From: a bacterium
GTDB lineage: Bacteria > UBA9089 > CG2-30-40-21 > SBAY01
Direction of reading: 5' to 3'
Assembly (NCBI GenBank): GCA_040757115.1
Contig: JBFLYA010000008.1
Location: 1 to 36,642, forward strand
Length of the DNA stretch: 36,642 nt
Both the position numbers and the translations under genes were made by a program. Under the pieces are notes generated by a model. It saw only the letters and a program-made list of their open reading frames with translations. It was not told the origin of the DNA and ran no database searches. Positions 22,918 to 30,697 of this stretch are shown one piece after another. The stretch's first letter is position 1, and each line of letters starts with the position of its first letter.

Positions 22918-23735
22918 TCTAATCTTAATTCTTTTGCCCGATTATTTGCGGCGGTGACTGCCTGGATAAATGCCGAGCGGATTCCTTTTTCTTCTAAGAC
23001 ATTTAGTGCAGAAATGGTTGCTCCACCTGGTGAAGTAACCTTATCTCGTAAAACCGCTGGATGTTCAGAAGTCTGTTTGAGCATTTTAATTGCTCCTTCT
23101 ATCGTTTCAATCGTTAAGGTTAAAGATGTATCTCGCGGTAGTCCTACCGATACGCCTGCATCGGTCAAGACCTCAACGATAGTAAAGAGATATGCAGGAC
23201 CACAGCCCGATAATGCTGTAACCGCCTCCATTAAAACCTCTTTGACGACCACGACCTTTCCTACCGCTTCAAATATGGCTTTGACTAACTCCAAATCCTG
23301 CGTATCTGCATACCTTCCTTTACAAATACCCGCCATACCCTGCCCGACTAAAACTGGTGTATTTGGCATCACACGGATTACTGAAATCTCTATATTAAAT
23401 TTAGATTCAATAAATTTTGTGGTAATCCCCGCGGCGATAGAAATAATCTTTTGCTCGGGTTTTATAATCTCGGAGATTTCAACCAAAACCTCCGGCATTA
23501 TCTGAGGTTTAATTGATAAGATAATAATATCTGCCCATCTGATACCTTCTTTATTATCACTTGTTCCGTTTATACCTAACTCTTCTTTAAAAAATTCAAG
23601 TTGTTTTAAGTTAACATCACAGACCAGGAGATTATTCTTTTCAATTAAATCTATCTTTAATATTCCTCTGATTAATGCTTCAGCCATATTCCCGGCGCCA
23701 ATAAAAACTAATTTCTTCCCTTTTAACAACTCCAT
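22914..23735 (-). CDS. proC: Pyrroline-5-carboxylate reductase
   Basis: The last step of proline synthesis: NAD(P)H reduction of 1-pyrroline-5-carboxylate, in the cytoplasm. The 273-aa length is normal. The Rossmann motif VFIGAGNMAEALIRG is at about residues 10-24. Further signatures are MPNTPVLVGQGMAGI and the C-terminal LRDKVTSPGGATISAL. GGGGAAAG precedes ATG. It lies 9 bases downstream of the FN3 protein gene on the same strand, probably sharing its promoter at 26398-26426. The stop codon is formed by the end of a mobile element, so the original C-terminus may have differed by a few residues. Confidence 0.96.
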   Translation of the reverse strand: MELLKGKKLVFIGAGNMAEALIRGILKIDLIEKNNLLVCDVNLKQLEFFKEELGINGTSDNKEGIRWADIIILSIKPQIMPEVLVEISEIIKPEQKIISIAAGITTKFIESKFNIEISVIRVMPNTPVLVGQGMAGICKGRYADTQDLELVKAIFEAVGKVVVVKEVLMEAVTALSGCGPAYLFTIVEVLTDAGVSVGLPRDTSLTLTIETIEGAIKMLKQTSEHPAVLRDKVTSPGGATISALNVLEEKGIRSAFIQAVTAANNRAKELRLE

Positions 23736-23744
23736 AACTTTCCC

Positions 23745-26390
23745 CTAATTTATAATGGCAATCTTTCCTATTGCCTTTTCACCGCTACCCTCAATGACAT
23801 AAATATAAACGCCACTGGCTAAAGTCTGTCCGTGATTATTTGTTCCATTCCAGAAGACATAACCACTTGTGGCTAAATACTCCTTTTCATAAACTAATTC
23901 TCCAGTAATTTTATATATTCTTATTTTTACCGCATCTGCTAATCCGTCAAAGGTAATTTTATCATGACCTTTAGATGGCTTGAACGGATTGGGATATACC
24001 CTGACATTACTTAAAGAAACCGCAGGAGATGATGGTAACGCCACGATAAATGTTGATAAAGTTGTAATGGTTGCCTGGATTATATTTTCATCCAGACGGA
24101 CAATCTGATTTTCCGGCGGAAGCATCTCCCAATAATTATTATTTAAACGATAAATTTTAAGTTGCATCTCCTCATCTGATGAGAATCCTGCCTCTGGATA
24201 GGTGATAAAAATAGTTAAGGTTGCGGTAGGCATCACTTCTTCATTATTTGAATTTATGGCTAAAAGTTGCCATGCAGAACTAATTGATTTTTTGATTTTA
24301 GGAGTTGCCTGATTAAAATTAGTCACTGGTAAGATAGGAAATATGGTAAGGGTAAAAGTAGTGGTCCCGTCAAAGGCGTTTGCCGACACATCTACTTGTA
24401 TTTTTTCAGTCCCTGTGCCATAACTTACCGCCGAAGGTAGAGTAAAATACCTACTTACTACCCTTATTCCATCTGTTGTTGACCAGCTTCCGTAAATATC
24501 CGCTCCATTTTTCGCCCTTACTCGGTAATAATAAATACTTCCATATTGTCTTGCGGTGATATAATAATAAGTTTGGATAATATTATCAGAAATAGTGCCC
24601 CACTCTCCGGAATCTTTTCTTTCTTGAAGTTCGTAGCCGGCAATCCCTGATTCTGTATCCGTAGCAAAAGACCAACTAACTAAATAATTTCCCGTAGAGG
24701 TAACATCAAGGTCAATACTCACATATCCCTCTGTAATTGTTCCAATAGCAGAAGGAGGAGTCTCATCTTGAATCACTGTGGCAGTTGCTTGAACCGTTGT
24801 TGTTGCCAGAGAATAATAAATCCCATCGTAGCTAAAGGCAGTGTAATAATATATTTGACCATTAATGATATTTTTTGTATCCACCGTAGAAGTGCCTTGA
24901 CCTTGATAAATTTGGTCTCCATCTTCTGAATTTTGCGGGAAATAATAAAGATTCCTGATTATCTTGACTTCCTTAAAATCCTCATCTGCTGGGTTAATCC
25001 AATTTAATACAATTTTTTTAAACTCACCTTTTGCGGTGAAACTGCCAACGAGTCCTGGCAGAGTTGTATCTGTCGCCACTGCCTCGCTAAATACTGGCGA
25101 TGAATAATTTGCCCCACCATCTGAGGTAAAAGCAGTATAATAACAGGTCGTTCCTGGTGTAAGTAAGGTTTCGGTATAATTGGTCAATGTCCCGCGGTAA
25201 ATTTGTGTTCCTTCTTTCGGCGTAGTCGCATAGGTACCTGTATTTTTTCTAATAATAACTTCTGTAACCCGATTATCAACAGGGAATATCCAGTTTAAAG
25301 TCATCTGACGATTATTCCCCGGGGTAGCAGTAAAATTACTTACCTCAGTTAAAGTCGCCTCTGGATAACCTACGACATAAGTAGATAAACTACCTATTCT
25401 TACCGTAACTAAATTTTCATTGGGAATAACTGTTTGTGTCCCCGCCACCATCTGCCATAAGCCATCAACATATCGATAAATCCGATAATCAGACTCTGTG
25501 CCTGCATTTATTGGAGAATATGAGAAGATAACCAATAAAGATTTGGTAGGTTGAACCTCTATCAGCGTCCCAGAATTAAACGCTAAAAGCTCATAACACT
25601 GACTTAAAAATTGACTCATCAGAGGTGTCGAGGAAGCAAAATTAGCCGGTGGCAAAACCTGACTAATCGTAAAAGTAACAGACCCAATAAAGGCATCTGC
25701 CGCAACATCAATTGTTATCTGACCATAATTAATACTGCTGGTTGCGGGAATCTCTACAGCCTTATTTACTATCCTTATCCCATCTGATGTCGAAGAATAG
25801 GAACTCCATAATTCCGCTTCATTTTTGGCAGAAACTCGATAATAATAGACATTACCAACAATTTTACCCGTGACACCATAACTAAGTTGAGAAGTATAGC
25901 CAATTGTGCCCCAGGTTCCACCTGTCCCTATTCTTTCCTGAACCGCATATTGAATTATATCAGAATCATCATCTTGAGCCGTAGTCCAATAAATTGTATA
26001 TGAGCCAATCGTATTAATATCTTTATCAGGAAAATCTTCGGTTACCGTCCCCGGAGGAGATGGTGGAGAAATATCTCTCTGTGGCGTAGCACTCGCACAA
26101 CTAAAACTACCTGCACAATCAAATGCAGTATAATAATAAGTAACCTCATTGAATAGCTTGTCATCAATAAAAGTCGTTGCCGTCCCACTATAGACAGGAA
26201 TTCCCTCGCTTATTGTTCCCGGATAACCATTTGTATCCCGGACAAGTGTTATCACATCCAAATCATTATTTATCCAGGTCAATACTATCTTTTGATGCTT
26301 AGGGGTAGCAGTAAGGCTACCAATATCCGCTTTTGCCAATGTTGTGAAAAATAATGTGAGTAGCAAACAAACTATTGTTCTCTTCATCAT
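23745..26390 (-). CDS. Secreted fibronectin type III repeat protein with FlgD-like C-terminal domain
   Basis: An 881-aa exported protein. The signal peptide (MMKRTIVCLLLTLFFTTLAKA) covers residues 1-21. FN3-like beta modules follow, with recurring KIVLTWINNDLDV / KKIVLNWINPADEDF starts and YYYTAF or YYYRV ends. A two-part unit (SIGYTSQL...YYYRVSAKN plus a SINYGQITIDVAADAF sandwich) occurs twice. The C-terminal FlgD-like domain starts RVYPNPFKPSKG and ends IGKIAIIN, closely matching the end of the giant protein, so both may use the same surface-attachment or secretion route (inferred). ATG 26390 is chosen because the -10 box ends 7 bases upstream; an ATG at 26429 would lie upstream of the transcription start. 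It leads into proC. Confidence 0.82.
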   Translation of the reverse strand: MMKRTIVCLLLTLFFTTLAKADIGSLTATPKHQKIVLTWINNDLDVITLVRDTNGYPGTISEGIPVYSGTATTFIDDKLFNEVTYYYTAFDCAGSFSCASATPQRDISPPSPPGTVTEDFPDKDINTIGSYTIYWTTAQDDDSDIIQYAVQERIGTGGTWGTIGYTSQLSYGVTGKIVGNVYYYRVSAKNEAELWSSYSSTSDGIRIVNKAVEIPATSSINYGQITIDVAADAFIGSVTFTISQVLPPANFASSTPLMSQFLSQCYELLAFNSGTLIEVQPTKSLLVIFSYSPINAGTESDYRIYRYVDGLWQMVAGTQTVIPNENLVTVRIGSLSTYVVGYPEATLTEVSNFTATPGNNRQMTLNWIFPVDNRVTEVIIRKNTGTYATTPKEGTQIYRGTLTNYTETLLTPGTTCYYTAFTSDGGANYSSPVFSEAVATDTTLPGLVGSFTAKGEFKKIVLNWINPADEDFKEVKIIRNLYYFPQNSEDGDQIYQGQGTSTVDTKNIINGQIYYYTAFSYDGIYYSLATTTVQATATVIQDETPPSAIGTITEGYVSIDLDVTSTGNYLVSWSFATDTESGIAGYELQERKDSGEWGTISDNIIQTYYYITARQYGSIYYYRVRAKNGADIYGSWSTTDGIRVVSRYFTLPSAVSYGTGTEKIQVDVSANAFDGTTTFTLTIFPILPVTNFNQATPKIKKSISSAWQLLAINSNNEEVMPTATLTIFITYPEAGFSSDEEMQLKIYRLNNNYWEMLPPENQIVRLDENIIQATITTLSTFIVALPSSPAVSLSNVRVYPNPFKPSKGHDKITFDGLADAVKIRIYKITGELVYEKEYLATSGYVFWNGTNNHGQTLASGVYIYVIEGSGEKAIGKIAIIN

Positions 26391-26397
26391 ATTTTTA

Positions 26398-26426
26398 ATA
26401 ATACCATAAGACTTTATAAAAGTCAA
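26398..26426 (-). promoter_or_regulatory. Promoter of the FN3 protein gene and proC
   Basis: Minus strand TTGACT (26426-26421), 17-base spacer, TATTAT (26403-26398), then seven bases to tandem ATG codons at 26390 and 26387, the same spacing and ATGATGAAGA start seen at 21755. Confidence 0.7.
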
Positions 26427-26592
26427 CACAAAGTTTTACCTGAACTGGATATATTTTTCTTTTCTCCTTCAGGGACATAGACTTGTTAGTGCTTATATAT
26501 TTTACTTTTTCAAAAGTGATGTTTTGTCATCATCTAAAAATTTTGTGTGATAAGGGGTTAGAAATTATTTAAAAAAAAATTAAAAAAAATAG

Positions 26593-26620
26593 TTGACAAC
26601 TCTATATCTTGTATTATAAA
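26593..26620 (+). promoter_or_regulatory. Likely promoter of nrdR
   Basis: TTGACA (26593-26598), 16-base spacer, TATAAA (26615-26620), giving a leader of nearly 200 nt that contains the hairpin at 26673-26753. Confidence 0.6.
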
Positions 26621-26672
26621 CTATCTGCAATTCAATATATAGATATGAAAAAGACAGGGAAAGAGAACCAAT

Positions 26673-26753
26673 GAGAAAGTGGGAAAGGGAGAAAGTGAGA
26701 AAGAGGGGAACTAATTTTCTCACCTACTCACTTTCTCCCCTTTCCACTTTCCC
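26673..26753 (+). repeat. Long octamer hairpin in the nrdR leader
   Basis: Octamers GAGAAAGT, GGGAAAGG, GAGAAAGT, GAGAAAGA (26673-26704) face ACTTTCTC, CCCTTTCC, ACTTTCCC (26730-26753). The arms pair over about 30 bp with few mismatches. The rest of the gap from the FN3 gene to nrdR (26430-26824) is AT-rich and I see no other gene. A GGTTAAATAGTTAC word ending at 26794 resembles a decayed element end. Confidence 0.7.
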
Positions 26754-26824
26754 GGCTGTGCCTGTTGTTTCACTTCAGATGGTTAAATAGTTACTTTCTT
26801 TCTAATTATGGAGAGGGAAGTAGG

Positions 26825-27289
26825 ATGAAATGTCCATTTTGCAATCAATTAGAGGATAAAGTTGTTGACTCAAGAGAAGTAGGGGAAGGCACAATTATCC
26901 GCCGAAGAAGAGAATGCTTAAATTGTGGCAAAAGATTCACTACTTATGAGCAACTACGCGAGAAGATACCTTTTATGGTGATAAAAAGAGATGGACGAGA
27001 AGAACCATTTGACCGCGAAAAGATAATTGCCGGCATTATGAAGGCATGTGAAAAAACCTCAATAGATACTGAAACAGCGGAAAGTATAATTGATGAAATT
27101 GAAAGTATTCTCAAGGATAAAGAGGAGAAAGTGATTAAGAGTCAAGAGTTAGGTGAGTTAATAATGGAGAGACTTCATTCCTTAGATGAGGTTGCATATT
27201 TAAGGTTTGCCTCTGTTTATAAACAGTTTAAGGATGCCGGGTCATTTACAGAGGAGATAAAAGAAAGTTTTGGTGGAGAAAAAAGGTAA
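26825..27289 (+). CDS. nrdR: Transcriptional repressor NrdR
   Basis: A zinc-ribbon/ATP-cone repressor of ribonucleotide reductase operons that senses dATP/ATP. The 154-aa length is normal. The four zinc cysteines C3, C6, C31 and C34 frame [16 protein letters not shown]. The ATP-cone (about 49-139) opens with [20 protein letters not shown]. The ATG at 26825 is chosen because it places MKCPFC at the N-terminus as in the family; a longer reading from 26765 would add about 20 unrelated residues. Followed after 3 bases by the Ntn hydrolase gene. No reductase gene is in the window. Confidence 0.96.
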   Translation: MKCPFCNQLEDKVVDSREVGEGTIIRRRRECLNCGKRFTTYEQLREKIPFMVIKRDGREEPFDREKIIAGIMKACEKTSIDTETAESIIDEIESILKDKEEKVIKSQELGELIMERLHSLDEVAYLRFASVYKQFKDAGSFTEEIKESFGGEKR

Positions 27290-27292
27290 ATT

Positions 27293-28078
27293 ATGTCTTT
27301 AGTCGTTTCTGTTCGAGTACCAGATGGAATTATTTTAGCCGCAGATAGTTTAATGACATTTCATACTCAGGCAGTTCCAAAAGAGGAGTTTGTCAAATGT
27401 CCTAAATGTGAAGCGAAAATACCACATTCTCTTGTTTCACCACCCCCACCAGTTTTGTCGCCAGGCTCATCAAATACGCAGAAATTATTCTGTATAAAGA
27501 AAAGAAATGTGGGAATAGCCGTATTTGGTATACCTTTTTTAAGCGGCAGAACGATAGAAAGCCACTTAAGAGATGTGGAGAAAAGAGTCTTTGAAAATGA
27601 AACAGTTGAGCGTGTAGCGGTAAAAGTAGAAGAATATTTCAAAGCAGAGTTGAATAAAGAGGTAGGTAATTTAGAAAACATCCCGGAGCGACAATTCCCA
27701 TTGGGTTTCCAGGTTGCCGGGTATGATGAACAAGACCCATACATAGGCAAAACATTCTCTGTTGAAATAGGTAGAACTTCAAGAATAGAACCTTTACATA
27801 CTAAAGGTTACGGATGCTCAATAAGTGGTGACCAGCGAGTAATTTTAAAACTATGGAAAGAAGACCCCAATATACCTTTACCAATGCCACCATTTCAACT
27901 TCTACCTTTACAGGATGCGATTGATTATGCCTTATTTCTCATTGAGACAACAATTGAATTTCAGAGATTTACACCAATGACTCCTACCTGCGGAGGAAAT
28001 ATTGATGTGGCAGTGATTACTCACCAGACAGGATTTCAATGGATTAAAAGAAAGGAATTAATAATAAAAGAACATTAG
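27293..28078 (+). CDS. Proteasome-like Ntn hydrolase with N-terminal serine
   Basis: A 261-aa protein whose start aligns with proteasome beta / HslV-type Ntn hydrolases. After Met removal, SLVVSVRVPDGIILAADS fits the family pattern with Ser at the position of catalytic Thr1 and Asp at 17. The Lys33 equivalent is probably K64 in NTQKLFCIKK, after an insert of about 30 residues holding CPKC (C36, C39), H45 and a proline run. Whether it processes itself or forms a barrel is unknown. It has its own AAGGT ribosome site 3 bases after nrdR, and a terminator follows. Peptidase or amidase function is inferred from fold only. Confidence 0.65.
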   Translation: MSLVVSVRVPDGIILAADSLMTFHTQAVPKEEFVKCPKCEAKIPHSLVSPPPPVLSPGSSNTQKLFCIKKRNVGIAVFGIPFLSGRTIESHLRDVEKRVFENETVERVAVKVEEYFKAELNKEVGNLENIPERQFPLGFQVAGYDEQDPYIGKTFSVEIGRTSRIEPLHTKGYGCSISGDQRVILKLWKEDPNIPLPMPPFQLLPLQDAIDYALFLIETTIEFQRFTPMTPTCGGNIDVAVITHQTGFQWIKRKELIIKEH

Positions 28079-28108
28079 TAGGTGTAGGAGGGGAGGGGGA
28101 TATTTTTT

Positions 28109-28144
28109 AAAGCCTGTAGCCATTTAATGGCTACAGGCTTTTTT
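28109..28144 (+). terminator. Intrinsic terminator after the nrdR operon
   Basis: A perfect stem AAGCCTGTAGCCAT / ATGGCTACAGGCTT with a short TTA loop followed by a run of T. It lies 30 bases after the hydrolase stop. Confidence 0.93.
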
Positions 28145-28329
28145 GTAACCGTTTAGCCTTGCCCATCAGACTGGACAATATTAACTCAAAACTTTAAACT
28201 AATAGGTTCATTGAGATTTATTGCGACTGATGGAGAAGCCTTTTTGGTCTTAAGTTGTAGTTTTGAGCTTTGCGTTTTGAGATTTGAGTTATAAGGACAT
28301 ATGTCAGTTAAAATTGCAAAAGAAAGCGT
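28145..28329. repeat. Heptamer inverted pair upstream of the Rpn nuclease gene
   Basis: It begins with GTAACCGTTTAGCC, a close relative of the family-1 and family-2 termini. Heptamers AACTCAA, AACTTTA, AACTAAT (28193-28213) face GTTGTAG, TTTTGAG, CTTTGCG, TTTTGAG, ATTTGAG (28254-28288). The segment is non-coding. No matching right terminus was found, so it is probably a decayed element. Confidence 0.6.
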
Positions 28330-28358
28330 TTGACTTTTTTCAGGATAGGTGTTATAAT
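28330..28358 (+). promoter_or_regulatory. Consensus promoter of the Rpn nuclease gene
   Basis: TTGACT (28330-28335), 17-base spacer, TATAAT (28353-28358), about 30 bases before ATG 28391. Confidence 0.8.
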
Positions 28359-28390
28359 AACAATTAATGCCAAGATGGAGTAAGAATTAA

Positions 28391-29317
28391 ATGGAGATAA
28401 CAAATCCACATGATAGTTTCTTCAAAGAGATATTTTCAAAGAAAGAGAATGCATCTGATTTTATCAATAGCATTTTACCGGATGTTCTTAAGAAAAACCT
28501 TGATTTATCAACTTTGGAATTGGATAACAACTCTTATGTTAATGAGGAGTTACAAGAGAATTTTTCAGACATAGTTTATAATTGTGTTTACAAAAATAAG
28601 CATAAGATAAAGATTTCGCTTTTATTTGAACATAAAAGCAAGGTAGTTAAATACCCACATTTACAACTTTTGAAGTATATGTTGAGGATATGGGAGACAA
28701 ATATCAAACAGAAGGAGGGTTTAATTCCCGTAGTTTCCCTTATTTTTTATCATGGTAAAAACAGATGGGTATTAAAGGATTTATCAGCTTATTTTAAAGG
28801 GATAGACGAGGTATTAATTCGTTATATTCCTGGGTTTAATTATTTATTGACAGATTTATCGAATTATAGTGATGAAGATTTAAGGGAGAGGGTGTTTTTT
28901 AATGTTAGTTTAAGGGTTGCCTTTTTAGTGATGAAGAATATATACGATGAGAGAAGATTGCGAGAACATATAGAGGATTTTCTACAGATAGGTCGGATGT
29001 ATTACGAGGAGGAGAAAGGTTTAAAGTTTTTAGAGGCAGTGATAAGATATATTTACAACAGCACAGAGATTAAACCAGAGGAAGTGCTCGAAACAGTTAA
29101 GAAGATTTCAGAAAAGGGGGGTGAAATCACAATGACTACAGCCATGAGATTAAGGAAAGAAGGATTGCAAGAAGGATTGCAACAAGGATTGCAACGATTA
29201 ATAGAGGTAGCTAAATCGATGTATAAAAAAGGGTTTAAGTTAGAGATGATTGCTGAAATAACCGGGCTTTCAGAAGAGGAAATAAAGAAGGTTGTAAGAC
29301 TAGAGAATGAGAGATGA
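28391..29317 (+). CDS. Rpn-family recombination-promoting nuclease / putative transposase
   Basis: A 308-aa member of the Rpn (PDDEXK, transposase_31) family. It has the N-terminal family start NPHDSFFKEIF (residues 5-15) and a nuclease core with D60 in FSDIVY and E80-x-K82 in LLFEHKS. LSLIFYHG-type signature is present as VVSLIFYHGKNRW (about 118-130). The C-terminal part has EGLQEGLQQGLQ repeats and a helix-turn-helix-like AEITGLSEEEIKKV end. E. coli relatives cleave DNA, raise recombination and act as anti-phage toxins. GGAG lies 13 bases before the ATG, a weak site. A far better internal ribosome site precedes M248. The gene stands next to a regulator and a broken restriction-modification gene. 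Confidence 0.88.
   Translation: MEITNPHDSFFKEIFSKKENASDFINSILPDVLKKNLDLSTLELDNNSYVNEELQENFSDIVYNCVYKNKHKIKISLLFEHKSKVVKYPHLQLLKYMLRIWETNIKQKEGLIPVVSLIFYHGKNRWVLKDLSAYFKGIDEVLIRYIPGFNYLLTDLSNYSDEDLRERVFFNVSLRVAFLVMKNIYDERRLREHIEDFLQIGRMYYEEEKGLKFLEAVIRYIYNSTEIKPEEVLETVKKISEKGGEITMTTAMRLRKEGLQEGLQQGLQRLIEVAKSMYKKGFKLEMIAEITGLSEEEIKKVVRLENER
29116..29134 (+). promoter_or_regulatory. Internal ribosome binding site and in-frame ATG in the Rpn gene
   Basis: GGGGGGTGA (29116-29124), seven bases, ATG (29132-29134), in frame as M248. Translation from here gives a 61-aa C-terminal protein (29132-29317) with the GLQ repeats and the terminal helices. Published Rpn genes of enterobacteria encode such a short C-terminal protein as an antitoxin. 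Confidence 0.6.
29162..29197 (+). repeat. Three 12-bp tandem repeats in the Rpn C-terminal region
   Basis: GGATTGCAAGAA, GGATTGCAACAA, GGATTGCAACGA, encoding GLQE, GLQQ, GLQR. Such in-frame repeats are common in the C-termini of this family. Confidence 0.85.
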
Positions 29318-29418
29318 AAGATTGATATACTGAAAATCAATTGAATTTCAAGAATTTAAAATTACCTACCTGTCCTGCGGAGGCAGGCAAGGATGTTAAG
29401 AATTTATAGAAAAATGCC

Positions 29419-29446
29419 CCTGCCTGTGCTACGGCAGACAGGCAGG
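29419..29446. repeat. Stem-loop repeat CCTGCCTGT / ACAGGCAGG
   Basis: A perfect 9-bp stem with a 10-base loop. A related word pair (CCTACCTGTCCTGCGGAGGCAGGCAAGG) lies near 29366-29393. Probably a REP-like intergenic palindrome between the Rpn gene and the regulator gene. Confidence 0.6.
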
Positions 29447-29461
29447 AGAGTCTGTTGACAC

Positions 29462-29489
29462 TTGAAAACCAATTTTGGTTAGGTATAAT
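29462..29489 (+). promoter_or_regulatory. Probable promoter of the regulator gene
   Basis: TTGAAA (29462-29467), 16-base spacer, TATAAT (29484-29489). A TTGACA at 29455 is too far from the -10 box. The ATG at 29509 leaves a leader of only about 13 bases with no ribosome site. Confidence 0.5.
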
Positions 29490-29508
29490 AATCGCAAATG
29501 GCAATAGT

Positions 29509-29763
29509 ATGTCTAAAGTTATTATAGTAAAATTATATTACAATGTCAAAGGAAATGTCAACCATTCAACCATTGTAAAAAATATTAAGAAATACCGAGC
29601 AAAGCGCTGTATCTCTCAAGACAAGCTGTCAAAACTTGCCAATATTACTTTGCACACAATCACTAAAATTGAATCAGGGACTACGCCAGATCCAAGAATT
29701 GAAACCGTCAAAAAAATAGCAGACGCTTTAGGCGTTAGCATTGATGATTTAATGAGAAACTAA
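29509..29763 (+). CDS. XRE/Cro-CI-type helix-turn-helix regulator
   Basis: A DNA-binding regulator of 84 aa from this start. The HTH_3 domain covers the last 62 residues: IVKNIKKYRAKRCISQDKL, then SKLANITLHTITKIESG as the helix-turn-helix, then TVKKIADALGVSIDDLMRN. The start at 29509 is chosen because an upstream TTG at 29455 overlaps the promoter. It lies 2 bases ahead of the restriction-modification remnant, as controller proteins of such systems often do. Its target is unknown. Confidence 0.82.
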   Translation: MSKVIIVKLYYNVKGNVNHSTIVKNIKKYRAKRCISQDKLSKLANITLHTITKIESGTTPDPRIETVKKIADALGVSIDDLMRN

Positions 29764-29765
29764 AT

Positions 29766-30515
29766 ATGACACAATATAAACCTTCAGAAGAATACATTAC
29801 AACAGGAGAACAAAAAGGGCTTATTCTCCGAGAAGGTAGCAAAGTTGAATATCAAACCACCGGCAAAAGTTATAATTTTTCTGACCCAGAAGAAAAGGTC
29901 AGAGCGTCCTTTTATGTTGAACTTATACAAAAATATAAATATCCGGAAAAACGATTAGATACCGAAGTTGTTGTCCCTCGCAGAAAACCATCTGATTCAG
30001 CCGATATTGTTGTTTATGAAGATGACGAACAGAAAAAACCTTATATCGTAGTTGAGTGTAAAAAAGATGATATTTCTCAATCCGAAATAAAGCAGGCAGT
30101 TGAACAAGCTTTTGGCAATGCTAATTCTCTCAGGGCAAAATATGCGATTGTTGTTGCTGGCAATGTTCGCATCGCTTTTGATGTTGCTGGTTTTAACCCG
30201 CAAGAACGGGACAAAAATATTATTTCTGACATTCCTGTCCGCTACGGGAAAATTACAAAATATAAATACAAAAAGGGCGATGAAACATGGGATTTACAGC
30301 CAGCCGATTTAAAAGCGCTTTAAGATAAATTTCAGCAGTGCCAGGATATTTTATGGGAAGGCGGAAAAGGAAACCCAGCAGAAGCGTTTGATGAAATGAG
30401 CAAGTTAATGTTTTGCAAAATTCAGGATGAGCGATTTGTTACCGAGATTGATGAGTATTATAAATTTCAGATTGGGACACACGAAAGCAGGAGAACTATT
30501 GGGGTCAGACCGTGA
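29766..30515 (+). pseudogene. Truncated restriction-modification protein (HSDR_N nuclease domain plus start of an N-6 methylase)
   Basis: The first 185 residues form a type I restriction HSDR_N nuclease domain, with D80 in SADIVV and E97-x-K99 in YIVVECKK. Reading is stopped by TAA at 30321-30323. The same frame then continues for 63 residues (CQDILWEGGKGNPAEAFDEM...) that resemble the helical N-terminal part of N-6 DNA methylases, up to TGA at 30513. The palindromic element at 30498-30565 interrupts it. Full-length relatives would need several hundred more residues (methylase motifs NPPY etc.), which are absent. A residual 185-aa nuclease-domain protein could still be made. Confidence 0.8.
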
Positions 30516-30565
30516 ATGTTGAATGTAAAAGGAACTGCTTTCTACATTCAAGGTCTGACCCTAAT
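30498..30565. mobile_element. Short palindromic element with GGGTCAGACC ends
   Basis: The left end ATTGGGGTCAGACC (30498-30511) is the inverted match, with one mismatch, of 30552-30565. Next to the ends, TTGAATGTA and TACATTCAA also pair, so nearly the whole 68 bp can fold into one hairpin. It sits exactly where the restriction-modification gene loses homology. Hairpin-ended short elements of this kind are typical of sequences moved by IS200/REP-associated tyrosine transposases (inferred). No target duplication is seen. Confidence 0.7.
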
Positions 30566-30697
30566 CCCTCTCCTACGGAACTGATTGATTTGTCTATCTA
30601 TTCCTACCGATATTATGTTCCTAACGGAACGATTATTCTCATACCTTATTTATGGGTATTATCCTCTGTAAACTTCCAGTTAATAATCGCTCTACTG

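Noticed and set aside
26387-26429. ATG at 26429 as start of the FN3 protein
   Set aside because: It lies upstream of the -35/-10 boxes at 26398-26426 and would put 13 residues ahead of a standard signal peptide.
29455-29508. TTG start at 29455 for the regulator
   Set aside because: It coincides with a promoter-like TTGACA and lies upstream of the -10 box at 29484.
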